Made by a program: the position numbers and the translations under genes. A stretch of DNA of 64,000 nucleotides from Bradyrhizobium rifense (GTDB lineage Bacteria > Pseudomonadota > Alphaproteobacteria > Rhizobiales > Xanthobacteraceae): assembly GCF_008123425.1 (NCBI RefSeq), contig NZ_VSSS01000051.1:62001-126000 (forward strand), in the 5' to 3' direction. The stretch's first letter is position 1, and the number at the start of each line of letters is the position of its first letter. Under the pieces are notes generated by a model that made no database searches, was not told the DNA's origin, and saw nothing but the letters and a program-made list of their open reading frames with translations. This document shows, piece after piece, positions 1-8,146 of the stretch.

Positions 1-678
1 GGCGACGCCATCGCTTCGATCCGCAAGGAAGAGGCCGAGGCCAAGCTGCCCGATGACATCAAGGCGGAATTCCGCGGCGAGGCCAAGGAGGCGGACAAGT
101 CGATCGTCAAGCAGGCGGCGCTGTTCGCGGCCGCCCTGATCGCGATCTACATCGCGCTCGGCATGCTCTACGAAAGCTACGTCCATCCGCTGACCATTCT
201 CTCGACCCTGCCGCCGACCGCCTTCGGCGCGCTGGTCGCACTCTGGGCGACGGGAACGCAGTTCACGCTGGTGACCACCATCGCCTGCATCCTGCTGGTC
301 GGCATGGTGATGAAGAACGCCATCATGATGGTCGACTATGCCCTCGATGCGGAGCGGTATCGCGGCCTCAGCGCCCACGACGCCATCCTGCTCGCGGCAC
401 GGCTGCGAGTGCGGCCGATCACGATGACGATGCTCGCCGCATTCCTCAGCGCCGTCCCGATCGCCTTCGGCACCGGCCCGGGCTTCGAGATCCGCCAGCC
501 GCTCGGCATCACCATCATGGGCGGCCTGGTCGTCGCCCAGCTGTTCACGCTCTACTCGACGCCGGCGATGTACCTGATCCTGGACAGGCTGCGGCGGCGG
601 AAGAAGGTGGCCAGCGGGCACGCGCATCAGGTACCTGCGGCTGGCGGTGCGCCGGCTCTGCCCGATCTCAGCGGCTAG
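1..678 (+). CDS. RND multidrug efflux permease, C-terminal part (5' end outside window)
   Basis: The reading frame is open from base 1 and ends at TAG 676-678, so only the last 225 residues are present. They include a soluble stretch of about 35 residues and then the C-terminal group of membrane helices of a HAE1/MdtB-type RND pump. Visible signatures are ALGMLYESYVHPLTILSTLP and GMVMKNAIMMVDYA, the latter matching the conserved G-V-x-KNAI-VDYA loop of proton-driven RND permeases. Such proteins export drugs or other compounds across the envelope with a membrane-fusion partner and an outer-membrane channel; neither partner is visible here. The tail ends in a basic RRRKK segment and a short Ala/Pro-rich end. 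The family is certain, the substrate unknown. Confidence 0.9.
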   Translation, partial: GDAIASIRKEEAEAKLPDDIKAEFRGEAKEADKSIVKQAALFAAALIAIYIALGMLYESYVHPLTILSTLPPTAFGALVALWATGTQFTLVTTIACILLVGMVMKNAIMMVDYALDAERYRGLSAHDAILLAARLRVRPITMTMLAAFLSAVPIAFGTGPGFEIRQPLGITIMGGLVVAQLFTLYSTPAMYLILDRLRRRKKVASGHAHQVPAAGGAPALPDLSG

Positions 679-811
679 GACAGCCGGGACTCCGAACCTC
701 GCCGCAACCTTCGCGCAAGCTCCCCCTGCTGAAGTCGAATCAACCGCGACGCCAGAGAGGCGGGGTTGCGCCCGTCAGAAGCCGCTGCCGCCACCGAGGT
801 GGACGTTCGCC

Positions 812-2602
812 ATGAACGGGACTCGAGCAGCGATGAGCACAGCAGCCGCCTTCTGTGAAGCGGGCCTTGCGCATTTCAGGGACGGACGGCATCTCGACGC
901 GCGCGCCTGCTACCAGCAGGCGCTCGGAATCGATGCGGAGCACAGCGACGCCCAGCATCTCATGGGGCTGCTGTTTTTCCGGGACAGGCAATACAACGAT
1001 GCGCTGCAGTGGATCGTCCGCGCGATCCAGCGCGCACCGAAGCCCGAATATCTGGCGAGCTTCGCAACCGTCCTGCAGCAATATGGGCGCTGCGACGAAG
1101 CCCTCAACGTCCTCGACCAGGCGATACAGCTTCGGCCTGACGACGCCGAGCTGTGGCGACAGCGTGGCGACATCTTCATTCAGCTTGCGCGGCTCGATCA
1201 AGCCCTGCCGAGCTTTCAACAGGCGCTCAAGCTCAATCCACATCATCACGACGCCCTGTATAAGAGCGGGATTGTGCTTCACAAGCTCGGGCGGAACGAG
1301 GAGGCGATTGCGTGTCTCGATCTCAGCGACAGCCTGCTCCCGAACCACGCCCCGACGCTGCGAACCCGCGCATGGGTTCTCTATTGCTTGAAGCGGTTTG
1401 AGGACTCCGCGACCGACGGCCAGCGGGCGCACCAGCTCGATCCCCAAAATGCCGAGATCTGCAACAATCTCGGTCTTTCATTGCGGCGGCTCGGCAGGAA
1501 TGATGAGGCGCTGGCATGGTTCGACAAGGCCATCGAGCTCCAACCCCGCTTCACGGATGCCTTCGACAACAAGCTGGTCGCGCTTTTCCACCTTCATCGC
1601 TTCGACGAGGTCTTCGCGCTGTCCGATCGCATGACATCGCTCGGGCTGAGCAGCACGGTGACAGAGTGGAATGTGTCTCTGGTGCATCTGCTGACAGGCA
1701 ATCTCGAAGCCGGCTGGCGCGGACACCAGACCCGATTGAAATTGCCTTCGGCAAGACACCCCCAGTTTCAGCGACCGATCTGGCTCGGGGATGAAGGCAT
1801 CGCGGGAAAGACGATCCTTGTCGCGGCCGACGAGGGATTGGGCGACACCATTCACTTCGTCCGCTACGTCCCCATGCTGGCGGAGCGCGGCGCACGCGTT
1901 ATTCTCGTCGTTCAGGACCCGCTGCATCGGCTGATGTCAACGCTGAGCGGTGCATCCCTTTGTGTTCCGAGGTCGGCCATGGACACGCTGCCGGCTTTCG
2001 ATTTGCACTGCCCGATATCCAGCCTGCCGCTCGCCTTCAAGACCCGTCTCGATACGATCCCCTCGGGACCGTATCTGCCCGCCCCTCCGGACAGCCTTGT
2101 TCAGGCCTGGGAGGATCGTCTTGGTCCTCGCACCAGGCTCCGGGTCGGCCTGGTCTGGTCCGGCGATCCCTACCACGTGAACGATGAGACGCGCTCGATT
2201 CCGCTGCGAGCGCTGTCCGGTATCCTCGACGTCGATGCCAGCTTCGTCAGCCTGCAGAAGGCCCCGCGCCCGCATGATGCGGCGGTCCTGCGGGAGAGAA
2301 GCGACGTTATCGACCTGACCGCCGATCTCACCGACTTCACTGATACCGCCGCGTTGATCGCTTGTCTTGATCTCGTGATCACCGTCGACACCAGCGTCGC
2401 CCATCTCGCCGGCGCCCTTGGCCGTCCGACCTGGATCCTGCTGCCATGGACGCCCGATTACCGCTGGCTGCTCGATCGCGCGGACAGCCCCTGGTATCCG
2501 AGCGTGCGGCTGTTCCGGCAGACCGAAACGCGTGAATTTGGCAGCGTGCTTGATCGCGTGTGGGACGAATTGCGGGTGCTGGCCGCCGCGTTCGGTCATT
2601 GA
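812..2602 (+). CDS. TPR-repeat protein fused to a glycosyltransferase family 9-like domain
   Basis: Protein of 596 residues from ATG 812 (a second in-frame ATG lies at 833; the frame is open further upstream but begins inside the preceding gene). Residues about 10-290 form tandem tetratricopeptide repeats, with recurring A-x-x-x-x-x-A-I-x-L-x-P-x-x-x-D patterns. The C-terminal 300 residues resemble GT9/heptosyltransferase folds: ADEGLGDTIHFVRYVPML, GLVWSGDP and ITVDTSVAHLAGALGRPTWI, the last being the typical nucleotide-sugar-binding end motif. Proteins of this layout are common in Bradyrhizobium and are thought to act in surface glycan or protein glycosylation; acceptor and donor are not known. 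It is probably cytoplasmic, as no signal peptide is seen. Confidence 0.8.
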   Translation: MNGTRAAMSTAAAFCEAGLAHFRDGRHLDARACYQQALGIDAEHSDAQHLMGLLFFRDRQYNDALQWIVRAIQRAPKPEYLASFATVLQQYGRCDEALNVLDQAIQLRPDDAELWRQRGDIFIQLARLDQALPSFQQALKLNPHHHDALYKSGIVLHKLGRNEEAIACLDLSDSLLPNHAPTLRTRAWVLYCLKRFEDSATDGQRAHQLDPQNAEICNNLGLSLRRLGRNDEALAWFDKAIELQPRFTDAFDNKLVALFHLHRFDEVFALSDRMTSLGLSSTVTEWNVSLVHLLTGNLEAGWRGHQTRLKLPSARHPQFQRPIWLGDEGIAGKTILVAADEGLGDTIHFVRYVPMLAERGARVILVVQDPLHRLMSTLSGASLCVPRSAMDTLPAFDLHCPISSLPLAFKTRLDTIPSGPYLPAPPDSLVQAWEDRLGPRTRLRVGLVWSGDPYHVNDETRSIPLRALSGILDVDASFVSLQKAPRPHDAAVLRERSDVIDLTADLTDFTDTAALIACLDLVITVDTSVAHLAGALGRPTWILLPWTPDYRWLLDRADSPWYPSVRLFRQTETREFGSVLDRVWDELRVLAAAFGH

Positions 2603-2699
2603 GGCCGAGATCCTCGAGCCGGGCATATAGGATTCGTTAACGCAGCAGCCCTAGCCTTTAAGGACTTGGGCAAAATCGCGACATGCTGCCGGATCGTCG

Positions 2700-3641
2700 A
2701 TGAGAGAAGACCAAGCTGCCTCGACTTTGCCGGACGAGGTTCGCGTACGACTTTATGATCAGGCCCTGAATGCCGCTCGCATCGGCGCCTGGGAATGCGA
2801 CCTCGTGACGGAGCGCCTGAGCTGGACCCAGGGCGTCTACGACATCTTCGGCTATCCCGTGAACAACCCGCTGCGGCGCGCGAGCATCGTCGATCTCTAC
2901 ATCGACGAATCCAGGCGCCACATGGAGCTCGCGCGTGCCGAGGTGATCCGAAGCGGTTGCCCGGTCACACTCGACACCGAGATCAGAACCTGGCGCGGTG
3001 AAACACGCTGGATGCGCCTCTCGATCAACGCGGTGCGAGAGGGCGGAAGGCCGATGCGGATCTTCGGCTCCAAGCAGGACGTGACCTCCGACCGGCAGGC
3101 TCTGGAGAGCCTGCGGCAGCAGGCCGAAACCGATCCGCTCACCGGGCTCGCCAATCGTGCGGTATTTCAGGCCCATTATCGCGAGGTCGTCAACGACACC
3201 CTGAATCACGGTTTTGCGTCGGCGCTCGTTCTGCTCGACCTCGACGGCTTCAAGAAGCTCAACGATACATTCGGCCATCTGGCCGGAGACGCATGCCTGT
3301 GCGAGGTCGCGCAGCGTCTGCGGCGGGCCTTCCACAATGCCGGCCTGGTCGGCCGGCTCGGTGGCGACGAATTCGCGATCATCCTGCGCGCGCCGAAAAA
3401 TCCTGCGCGGATCGCCCGCGTGCTGCAACAGACCGTCATGATGTTGAGCCGTCCGCTGTTCTGGAACGGTCTTCGCCTCCAGGTCGGCGCCTCGATCGGA
3501 GCTGCCCTGGTTGGCCGCCCGCACCACCGGCGGATCGTCGAATTGTTCGCGGAAGCCGACATCGCGCTCTATGACGCGAAGGCCGCCGGCCGCAACCGGG
3601 TCCGTCTGATCGGCGACGAAAAGCAAACCATCGCGGCTTAG
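2700..3641 (+). CDS. Diguanylate cyclase with N-terminal PAS domain
   Basis: Protein of 313 residues. Residues about 20-130 form a PAS_3-type sensor domain (IGAWECDLVTERLSW, then WRGETRWMRLS and the closing IFGSKQDVTSDRQ). A short helix leads into a GGDEF domain starting with DPLTGLANRAVF. The active-site GGDEF is intact at residues 221-225, so synthesis of cyclic di-GMP from two GTP is expected. The RxxD inhibitory site normally five residues before GGDEF is absent (the sequence there is HNAGLVGRL), so product feedback through that site is unlikely. No membrane helix is seen; the signal sensed by the PAS domain is unknown. An ATG at 2683 is followed by an early stop, so 2700 is the start. 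Confidence 0.92.
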   Translation: MREDQAASTLPDEVRVRLYDQALNAARIGAWECDLVTERLSWTQGVYDIFGYPVNNPLRRASIVDLYIDESRRHMELARAEVIRSGCPVTLDTEIRTWRGETRWMRLSINAVREGGRPMRIFGSKQDVTSDRQALESLRQQAETDPLTGLANRAVFQAHYREVVNDTLNHGFASALVLLDLDGFKKLNDTFGHLAGDACLCEVAQRLRRAFHNAGLVGRLGGDEFAIILRAPKNPARIARVLQQTVMMLSRPLFWNGLRLQVGASIGAALVGRPHHRRIVELFAEADIALYDAKAAGRNRVRLIGDEKQTIAA

Positions 3642-3690
3642 AGCAGATTGCCGCTGGAGGAGCATCGCAGTTTCATTTCTGCACGGGGAA

Positions 3691-3708
3691 CAGAATGGCG
3701 CGCCCGGA
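3691..3708 (+). repeat. 18-bp direct repeat, copy of tRNA-Arg 3' end (attL-like)
   Basis: CAGAATGGCGCGCCCGGA here is identical to 8129-8146, where 13 of the 18 bases are the 3' end of the tRNA-Arg gene (CCA, discriminator base, acceptor stem and two T-stem bases) and five lie just beyond it. Same orientation, 4.4 kb apart. This is the arrangement left by site-specific integration into a tRNA 3' end. It overlaps a small GC-rich hairpin that may also terminate the upstream cyclase transcript. Confidence 0.6.
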
Positions 3709-3760
3709 GGCGCCTCTTTCAGAATGGTGCCAATTGGCCCGCCGCCTGTAACCGGCACGT

Positions 3761-3790
3761 TTGACATTATTCAATCGATGGCGGAATCAT
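3761..3790 (+). promoter_or_regulatory. Possible promoter of the ABC/opine-dehydrogenase operon
   Basis: TTGACA at 3761-3766 is a perfect -35 hexamer. The best -10 candidate after an 18-base spacer is AATCAT (3785-3790), with four of six matches to TATAAT. It lies about 90 bases before the first permease gene in an otherwise gene-free stretch (3642-3876). The -10 is weak, so this is tentative. Confidence 0.3.
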
Positions 3791-3876
3791 TCCGGGAGTG
3801 TAATTCAAGAGGCGCCAATGGACGACCGAGACCCGCGCTGCATCGTGGAGTTATTGCGCGGCAGGGCTCCCGCGAG

Positions 3877-4596
3877 ATGAATTACCGTTGGGACTGGTCG
3901 ATCCTCTTCAAAGATACCTATATGGGTTGGCTGTGGAGCGGCCTGCTGTGGACCGTGATTATCAGCCTTGCCAGCTGGGCCGTTGCGCTCACGGTCGGCC
4001 TCCTGGCAGGAACCGCCCGGAGCGCCCCTTCGCGCAGTGCCCGGCTGCTGGCCGGAATCTATATCGACGTCTTCCGCAACGTTCCGCCACTGGTGCAGCT
4101 CTTTCTCTGGTATTTCGTTCTGCCCGAGGTGGTCCCCGATTCCTTCGGGCTCTGGCTCAAGCGGGACCTGCCCTATCCGGAGATCGTCACCGCTGTCGTG
4201 GCCATCGGCCTCTTCGCCGGCTCGCGCGTCGCCGAGCAGGTCCGCGCCGGAATCGAGGCGGTGGGCGCCCCGCTGATGCCGGCAGCGCTGGCGACGGGGC
4301 TGCGCCCGGCGCAGGCCTTCCGCCTGATCGTGCTGCCGCTGGGCCTGCGCGCCATCGTCGGGCCGCTGACCTCGGAATTCCTGATCACCGTCAAGCTCTC
4401 CTCTCTCAGCCTCACGATTGGCGTACTCGAACTCACCGCACAGAGCCGCCATGTCGAGAACTACACCTTCCAAGGTTTCGAGGCCTTCACCTTCGCGACG
4501 ATCGGCTACCTCGTCATCGGCCTGTGCGTGACGGGACTGATGCGCTTCATCGATATCAGGATCGGCGGCGCAGCCCTGCGAAAGACGCCGGCATGA
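3877..4596 (+). CDS. Polar amino acid ABC transporter permease (GltJ/HisQ type)
   Basis: Protein of 239 residues from ATG 3877. The open frame extends upstream to 3724 without family similarity, and MNYRWDWSILFKDTYMGWLW is a typical start of this family (MNY-W-W). It has five or so membrane helices and the EAA-loop region around RAGIEAVGAPLMPAALATG, with LPLGLRAIVGPLTSEFL after it, which contacts the ATPase. FRNVPPLVQLFLWYFVLPE is the classical HAAT-family segment. It pairs with the next permease, whose ATG overlaps this stop codon (ATGA), so the two are translationally coupled. Likely imports an amino acid or amino-acid conjugate across the inner membrane. Confidence 0.92.
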   Translation: MNYRWDWSILFKDTYMGWLWSGLLWTVIISLASWAVALTVGLLAGTARSAPSRSARLLAGIYIDVFRNVPPLVQLFLWYFVLPEVVPDSFGLWLKRDLPYPEIVTAVVAIGLFAGSRVAEQVRAGIEAVGAPLMPAALATGLRPAQAFRLIVLPLGLRAIVGPLTSEFLITVKLSSLSLTIGVLELTAQSRHVENYTFQGFEAFTFATIGYLVIGLCVTGLMRFIDIRIGGAALRKTPA

Positions 4597-5249
4597 GCGA
4601 TTTCGACTGGGGCATCATCGCCCGCTCCTCGGCGTTTCTGGCGGAAGGCATGGCGCTCAGCGCACTGCTCGTCCTGGTCGCGACCGTCGGGGGGCTGATC
4701 CTGGGCTTCGGGCTTGCGCTGATGCGGCTGTCCTCGCACTGGCTGCTCTCCGTCCCCGCCTCGACCTACGTCACCGTGATGCGCACGCTGCCGCTGGTGC
4801 TCGTGCTGTTCTGGTTCTACTTCCTGGTGCCACTCGTCATCGGCAGGCCGGTCGGGTCGCTCGCCTCGGCACTGCTGGCCTTCGTGCTGTTCGAGGCGGC
4901 GTTCTACTGCGAGATTGTCCGCGCCGGCATCTCAAACGTTCGCAATGGACAGAGTGATGCGGGGTTGGCGACCGGGCTGCGGCGCGCACAGGTGCTGCGC
5001 CTCATCATCCTGCCGCAGGCATTGCGGGCGATGATGCCGCTGATCCTGAACCAGATCGTCATCGTCTTCCAGGACACGTCTCTGGTCTATGTCGTCTCGC
5101 TGCATGATTTCCTCACCGCGGCGAGCGTCGTCGCGTCCCGCGATGGGCGCGCCACTGAGATGTATGCGCTGGTCGCGCTGGTTTATTTGGCGATTTGTCT
5201 GGGCACGACCAAGGCCGCGGAGTTCTACAGGAAGGGCCTTCCGACATGA
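4593..5249 (+). CDS. Polar amino acid ABC transporter permease (GltK/HisM type)
   Basis: Protein of 218 residues. ATG 4593 overlaps the upstream stop by four bases; the same frame is open further upstream but only as an overlap with permease 1. Features: N-terminal helix at residues about 15-45, MRTLPLVLVLFWFYFLVPL, the EAA loop around RAGISNVRNGQSDAGLATGL and LPQALRAMMPLILNQIVIVF. QDTSLVYVVSLHDFLTAA closes the domain. It forms the heterodimeric channel with the preceding gene product. The stop overlaps the ATG of the ATPase gene (ATGA again), so three genes are read as one coupled unit. Confidence 0.92.
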   Translation: MSDFDWGIIARSSAFLAEGMALSALLVLVATVGGLILGFGLALMRLSSHWLLSVPASTYVTVMRTLPLVLVLFWFYFLVPLVIGRPVGSLASALLAFVLFEAAFYCEIVRAGISNVRNGQSDAGLATGLRRAQVLRLIILPQALRAMMPLILNQIVIVFQDTSLVYVVSLHDFLTAASVVASRDGRATEMYALVALVYLAICLGTTKAAEFYRKGLPT

Positions 5250-5974
5250 TCGTCATCGAAGATGTGCACAAATCCTACGGTAACCAGCACATCCTGCGCG
5301 CCTGCTCCGCTACGGTCAGCCTCGGCGAGGTTGTGGTGGTTTGCGGGCCGTCCGGCTCCGGCAAGAGCACGCTTATCAAATGCATCAACGGGCTCGTGCC
5401 GTTCGAGCGCGGCACGATCACCGTGGATGGCGTCTCCGTCTCCTCGCCCAAGACCGACCTTCCGGCGCTGCGCTCGCGCATCGGCATGGTGTTCCAGAGC
5501 TTCGAACTCTATCCGCATATGACGGCGTTGCAGAACGTCAGCCTGGCGCAAATCCATGTGCTGAAGCGCTCGCGGGCGGAGGCGGATGCGCGCTCGGAAA
5601 AAATTCTGGCGCGGGTCGGGCTCGGCGACAAGCGGGACAGCCGACCCAGCCAACTTTCAGGCGGACAGCAGCAGCGCGTCTCGATCGCCCGCGCGCTGGC
5701 CATGGACCCGCAGGCCATGCTCTTTGACGAGCCTACCTCGGCGCTCGACCCCGAAATGATCAACGAGGTGCTGGAAGTCATGCAGGAACTGGCGCTCGAA
5801 GGCATGACCATGATGGTCGTGACCCATGAAATGGGTTTCGCCCAGCGCGTTGCCGATCGCGTGCTGTTCATGGACCGCGGCCAGATCGTGGAGGACACGC
5901 CCAAGGCCCAGTTCTTCACTGCCCCCGTTTCGGAGCGGGCCAGGCAGTTCCTCACCAACGTCCTGACGCATTGA
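5246..5974 (+). CDS. Amino acid ABC transporter ATP-binding protein (GlnQ type)
   Basis: Protein of 242 residues. ATG 5246 overlaps the permease stop. All nucleotide-binding motifs are present: Walker A GPSGSGKST, Q-loop VFQSFELYPHMT, signature LSGGQQQR, Walker B AMLFDEPTSALD and the H-loop VVTHEMGF. The sequence is of the GlnQ/HisP/AotP class that energises uptake of polar amino acids and, in Agrobacterium relatives, opines such as octopine and nopaline. It sits between the permeases and an opine-dehydrogenase-family enzyme. Length and motifs are standard, so activity is expected. Confidence 0.95.
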   Translation: MIVIEDVHKSYGNQHILRACSATVSLGEVVVVCGPSGSGKSTLIKCINGLVPFERGTITVDGVSVSSPKTDLPALRSRIGMVFQSFELYPHMTALQNVSLAQIHVLKRSRAEADARSEKILARVGLGDKRDSRPSQLSGGQQQRVSIARALAMDPQAMLFDEPTSALDPEMINEVLEVMQELALEGMTMMVVTHEMGFAQRVADRVLFMDRGQIVEDTPKAQFFTAPVSERARQFLTNVLTH

Positions 5975-6027
5975 GCCGCTGAGATGATCGCCCTTCCCCA
6001 ACCAGACCCAGAAGAGGCGCTCGCACG

Positions 6028-7098
6028 ATGCGCGTAAGTATCCTTGGAGCCGGCTCCGCCGCCTGCGGCGCCGCCGCCTATCTCTCGACGGCCGGGCATG
6101 CCCCGATGCTGTGGTCGCCTTCCGGCCGGAGCACGGCAGCCCTCGCGGCAGGAAAGCCGCTGCAGGCGACGATGGCGATCGAGACCAGTTTCCATCCGCG
6201 CATCGCCGGCGGAGCAGCTGAAGCCATCGCCGACGCAGATGTCGTGATGCTCGCGATGCCGGGCTACGCCCACAAGATGGCCCTCGATGCCGCCGCGCAG
6301 CACCTGCGGGATGGACAGCCGATCATCATTAGCTCGCACGCCTCCTTTGGCGCGCTCTATCTCTCGCGGCAGCTGGCGGCGCGTGGAGTCAGTTCACCGA
6401 TCATCAATTGGGGCACGACGCTGACGACCGGTCGCAAGACTTCGCCGACCGAGGTCGCCGTCAACTCGGTGCGCTCGAAGATCGATCTCGCGACGGTGCC
6501 GCAAGGAGGCAGTACCGAAGGTCTCGCGCTCTGCACCGCGCTGTTCGGCGACCGCTTCGTCGAGCGCGAGGGGCTTCTCGCCATCGCGCTCAGCAACCTC
6601 AACCCGCAGAACCACCTCGCCATCGCCCTGTTCAACCTGACGCGCATGGAGCGAGGCGAGCGCTGGGGGCAGGCAGAGAACGTCACGCCCGCCGTCGGGC
6701 GTGTCATGGAAGCGCTCGACGCCGAGCGGCTGGCGATCGCCGAAGCCTTCGGCGTTTCGGTCCGAACCATCCATGAACACTACGCCTACTCCTATCAACT
6801 CCCGGTCGCCAGCATCGCCGAGATGAATGCTGAATTGCACAATCGCGGACGCGGCGGCTTCGGCCCTGCGACGCTGGACAGCCGCTATGTGCTCGAGGAC
6901 GTGCCCTTCGGATTGCTGCCGACGGTGCTGCTCGGGCAGTTCGTCGGGCGGCCGGCGACATTGCACGAGGCTGGGATGACCATGCTTTCGGCGGCCTACG
7001 GCCGCGACTTCGCAGGAGATAACGACCTTTTGCCCGCGCTCGGCTTCGAGCAGATGACGAGGGAGGAACTCCAGGCGCGGGCACGCGAAGGATACTAG
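6028..7098 (+). CDS. NAD/NADP-dependent octopine/nopaline dehydrogenase family protein
   Basis: Protein of 356 residues from ATG 6028. The N-terminus has a Rossmann fingerprint (MRVSILGAGSAACGAAAYLS, then ADADVVMLAMPGYAH). The C-terminal helical domain contains SNLNPQNHLAIALFNLTRME and FGVSVRTIHEHYAYSY, resembling the opine dehydrogenase C-terminal domain with its catalytic His-Asp region, followed by RYVLEDVPFGLLPTVLLG. Members reductively join an amino acid to a keto acid or oxidise the product; here, inside an uptake operon, oxidation of an imported opine-like conjugate is the simpler guess. It starts 53 bases after the ATPase gene. Family assignment is good; substrate and direction are inference. 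Confidence 0.85.
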   Translation: MRVSILGAGSAACGAAAYLSTAGHAPMLWSPSGRSTAALAAGKPLQATMAIETSFHPRIAGGAAEAIADADVVMLAMPGYAHKMALDAAAQHLRDGQPIIISSHASFGALYLSRQLAARGVSSPIINWGTTLTTGRKTSPTEVAVNSVRSKIDLATVPQGGSTEGLALCTALFGDRFVEREGLLAIALSNLNPQNHLAIALFNLTRMERGERWGQAENVTPAVGRVMEALDAERLAIAEAFGVSVRTIHEHYAYSYQLPVASIAEMNAELHNRGRGGFGPATLDSRYVLEDVPFGLLPTVLLGQFVGRPATLHEAGMTMLSAAYGRDFAGDNDLLPALGFEQMTREELQARAREGY

Positions 7099-7160
7099 AC
7101 ACTTGCCCTCAGCCGGGGGCGGATCACCATGCGAGCGATCGCGACAACCGAGAGAGACCC

Positions 7161-8033
7161 ATGACACTCAATCTTGCTGCCGCCACAGGCGCGTTCCTGG
7201 CGATCGCTCTCGCAGCTTCGTCTGCCGGGGCGCAGGAGGTCGACTCCATCGTCAAGAAGTTGCACGACACCCAGACCATCACCATGGGCGTCCGGGACGC
7301 TTTGTTTCCCTACAGCTACCTCGACGACCAAAAGAACCCCACCGGCTATTCGGTCGAGTTCTGCACACGCATCATCGACGACATCAAGAGCGAGTTGAAG
7401 CTGCCGGAGATCAAGATCAAGTACGTCCCGGTCACGATCCAGAACCGTCAGGCGCTCGTCGCCAATGGCACGATAGACCTCGAATGCGAAGGCACGGTCA
7501 ACACCTTCGGCCGCAACAAGCAGGTCGACTTCTCGTCGGTCTCTTATGTTTCATCAAGCCAGATGCTCGTCCTCAAGAGCAGCGGCATCAAGAGCTATGA
7601 CGATTTGAACGGCAAGATCGTCGCCGTGGCGACCGGCGGCAGTAGCGAGCCCGACCTCAAAAACCTCGTCGCCGAAAAGAAGCTGAACATCCGCATCCTT
7701 AACGTCGACGACCACGCGGCCGGGCTGATCACCGTAGAGACCAGGCGCGCCGACGCCTATTTCAGCGACAACGGCGCCTTCTACGGGTTGATACGGCAGT
7801 CAAAGAAGCCGGACGCGCTTGAAATCGTTGGTGACGAATATGGCTATGCGCCCCAGGGCTTCATGGTGCCCAAGCTCAACCCGACGATCCTCTGGATCGT
7901 CAACCACTCCATGGGGAAGATGTTCAAGTCGGGCGAGGCCGAGGCCCTGTTCAACAAGTGGTTCGGCCAGTTCGGCGCTCATGTCTCGCCGAAACTAAGA
8001 GCGGCCTGGTCCACCCAATCCTACGCCGAATGA
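7161..8033 (+). CDS. Amino acid ABC transporter periplasmic substrate-binding protein (GltI-like)
   Basis: Protein of 290 residues. An N-terminal signal peptide ends near SSAGAQ (about residue 24). The mature part is a type II periplasmic binding protein of family SBP_bac_3: TITMGVRDALFPYSYLDDQ, TGYSVEFCTRIIDDI, VTIQNRQALVANGTIDLECE and FMVPKLNPTILWIVN. The G-T-I-D-L-E-C-x-G/T-T-x-N segment resembles glutamate/aspartate binders, but the ligand cannot be read from sequence alone. It completes the transporter encoded from 3877 and is preceded by a GAGAGAG ribosome binding site. The cysteines in EFCTR and LECEG may form a disulfide. Confidence 0.92.
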   Translation: MTLNLAAATGAFLAIALAASSAGAQEVDSIVKKLHDTQTITMGVRDALFPYSYLDDQKNPTGYSVEFCTRIIDDIKSELKLPEIKIKYVPVTIQNRQALVANGTIDLECEGTVNTFGRNKQVDFSSVSYVSSSQMLVLKSSGIKSYDDLNGKIVAVATGGSSEPDLKNLVAEKKLNIRILNVDDHAAGLITVETRRADAYFSDNGAFYGLIRQSKKPDALEIVGDEYGYAPQGFMVPKLNPTILWIVNHSMGKMFKSGEAEALFNKWFGQFGAHVSPKLRAAWSTQSYAE

Positions 8034-8128
8034 GCCCGGCCTGACATCGCGCCGATTTCGCCTCGCCTTGCGCAGGCCGGATCCCGCAGCCTGGCGGGCC
8101 AGGTCCGCAGTTTTATTCCGAATGATGG

Positions 8129-8146
8129 CAGAATGGCGCGCCCGGA
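8129..8146 (+). repeat. 18-bp direct repeat at tRNA-Arg 3' end (attR-like)
   Basis: Second copy of CAGAATGGCGCGCCCGGA, identical to 3691-3708. Bases 8134-8146 are within the tRNA gene; 8129-8133 are just outside its CCA end. Confidence 0.6.

Larger units (their letters stand above)
3691..8146. mobile_element. Putative small genomic island at tRNA-Arg(ACG), cargo: ABC transporter plus opine-dehydrogenase-like enzyme
   Basis: Seen directly: an exact 18-bp direct repeat at both ends, one copy being the 3' end of an intact tRNA-Arg. The block between them lies on the 3' side of the tRNA, as in tRNA-targeting islands, and contains exactly one complete five-gene operon. Inferred: the block entered by tyrosine-recombinase-type integration. 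Against this, no integrase or transposase gene lies inside, and base composition is not obviously different from the flanks. It could be a decayed or trans-mobilised element, or an accidental repeat. Confidence 0.45.

Noticed and set aside
3691..3720. tRNA gene remnant or second tRNA at the left copy of the 18-mer
   Set aside because: Only the 3' terminal 13 tRNA bases plus five flanking bases match; no cloverleaf can be drawn, so it is a repeat, not a tRNA.
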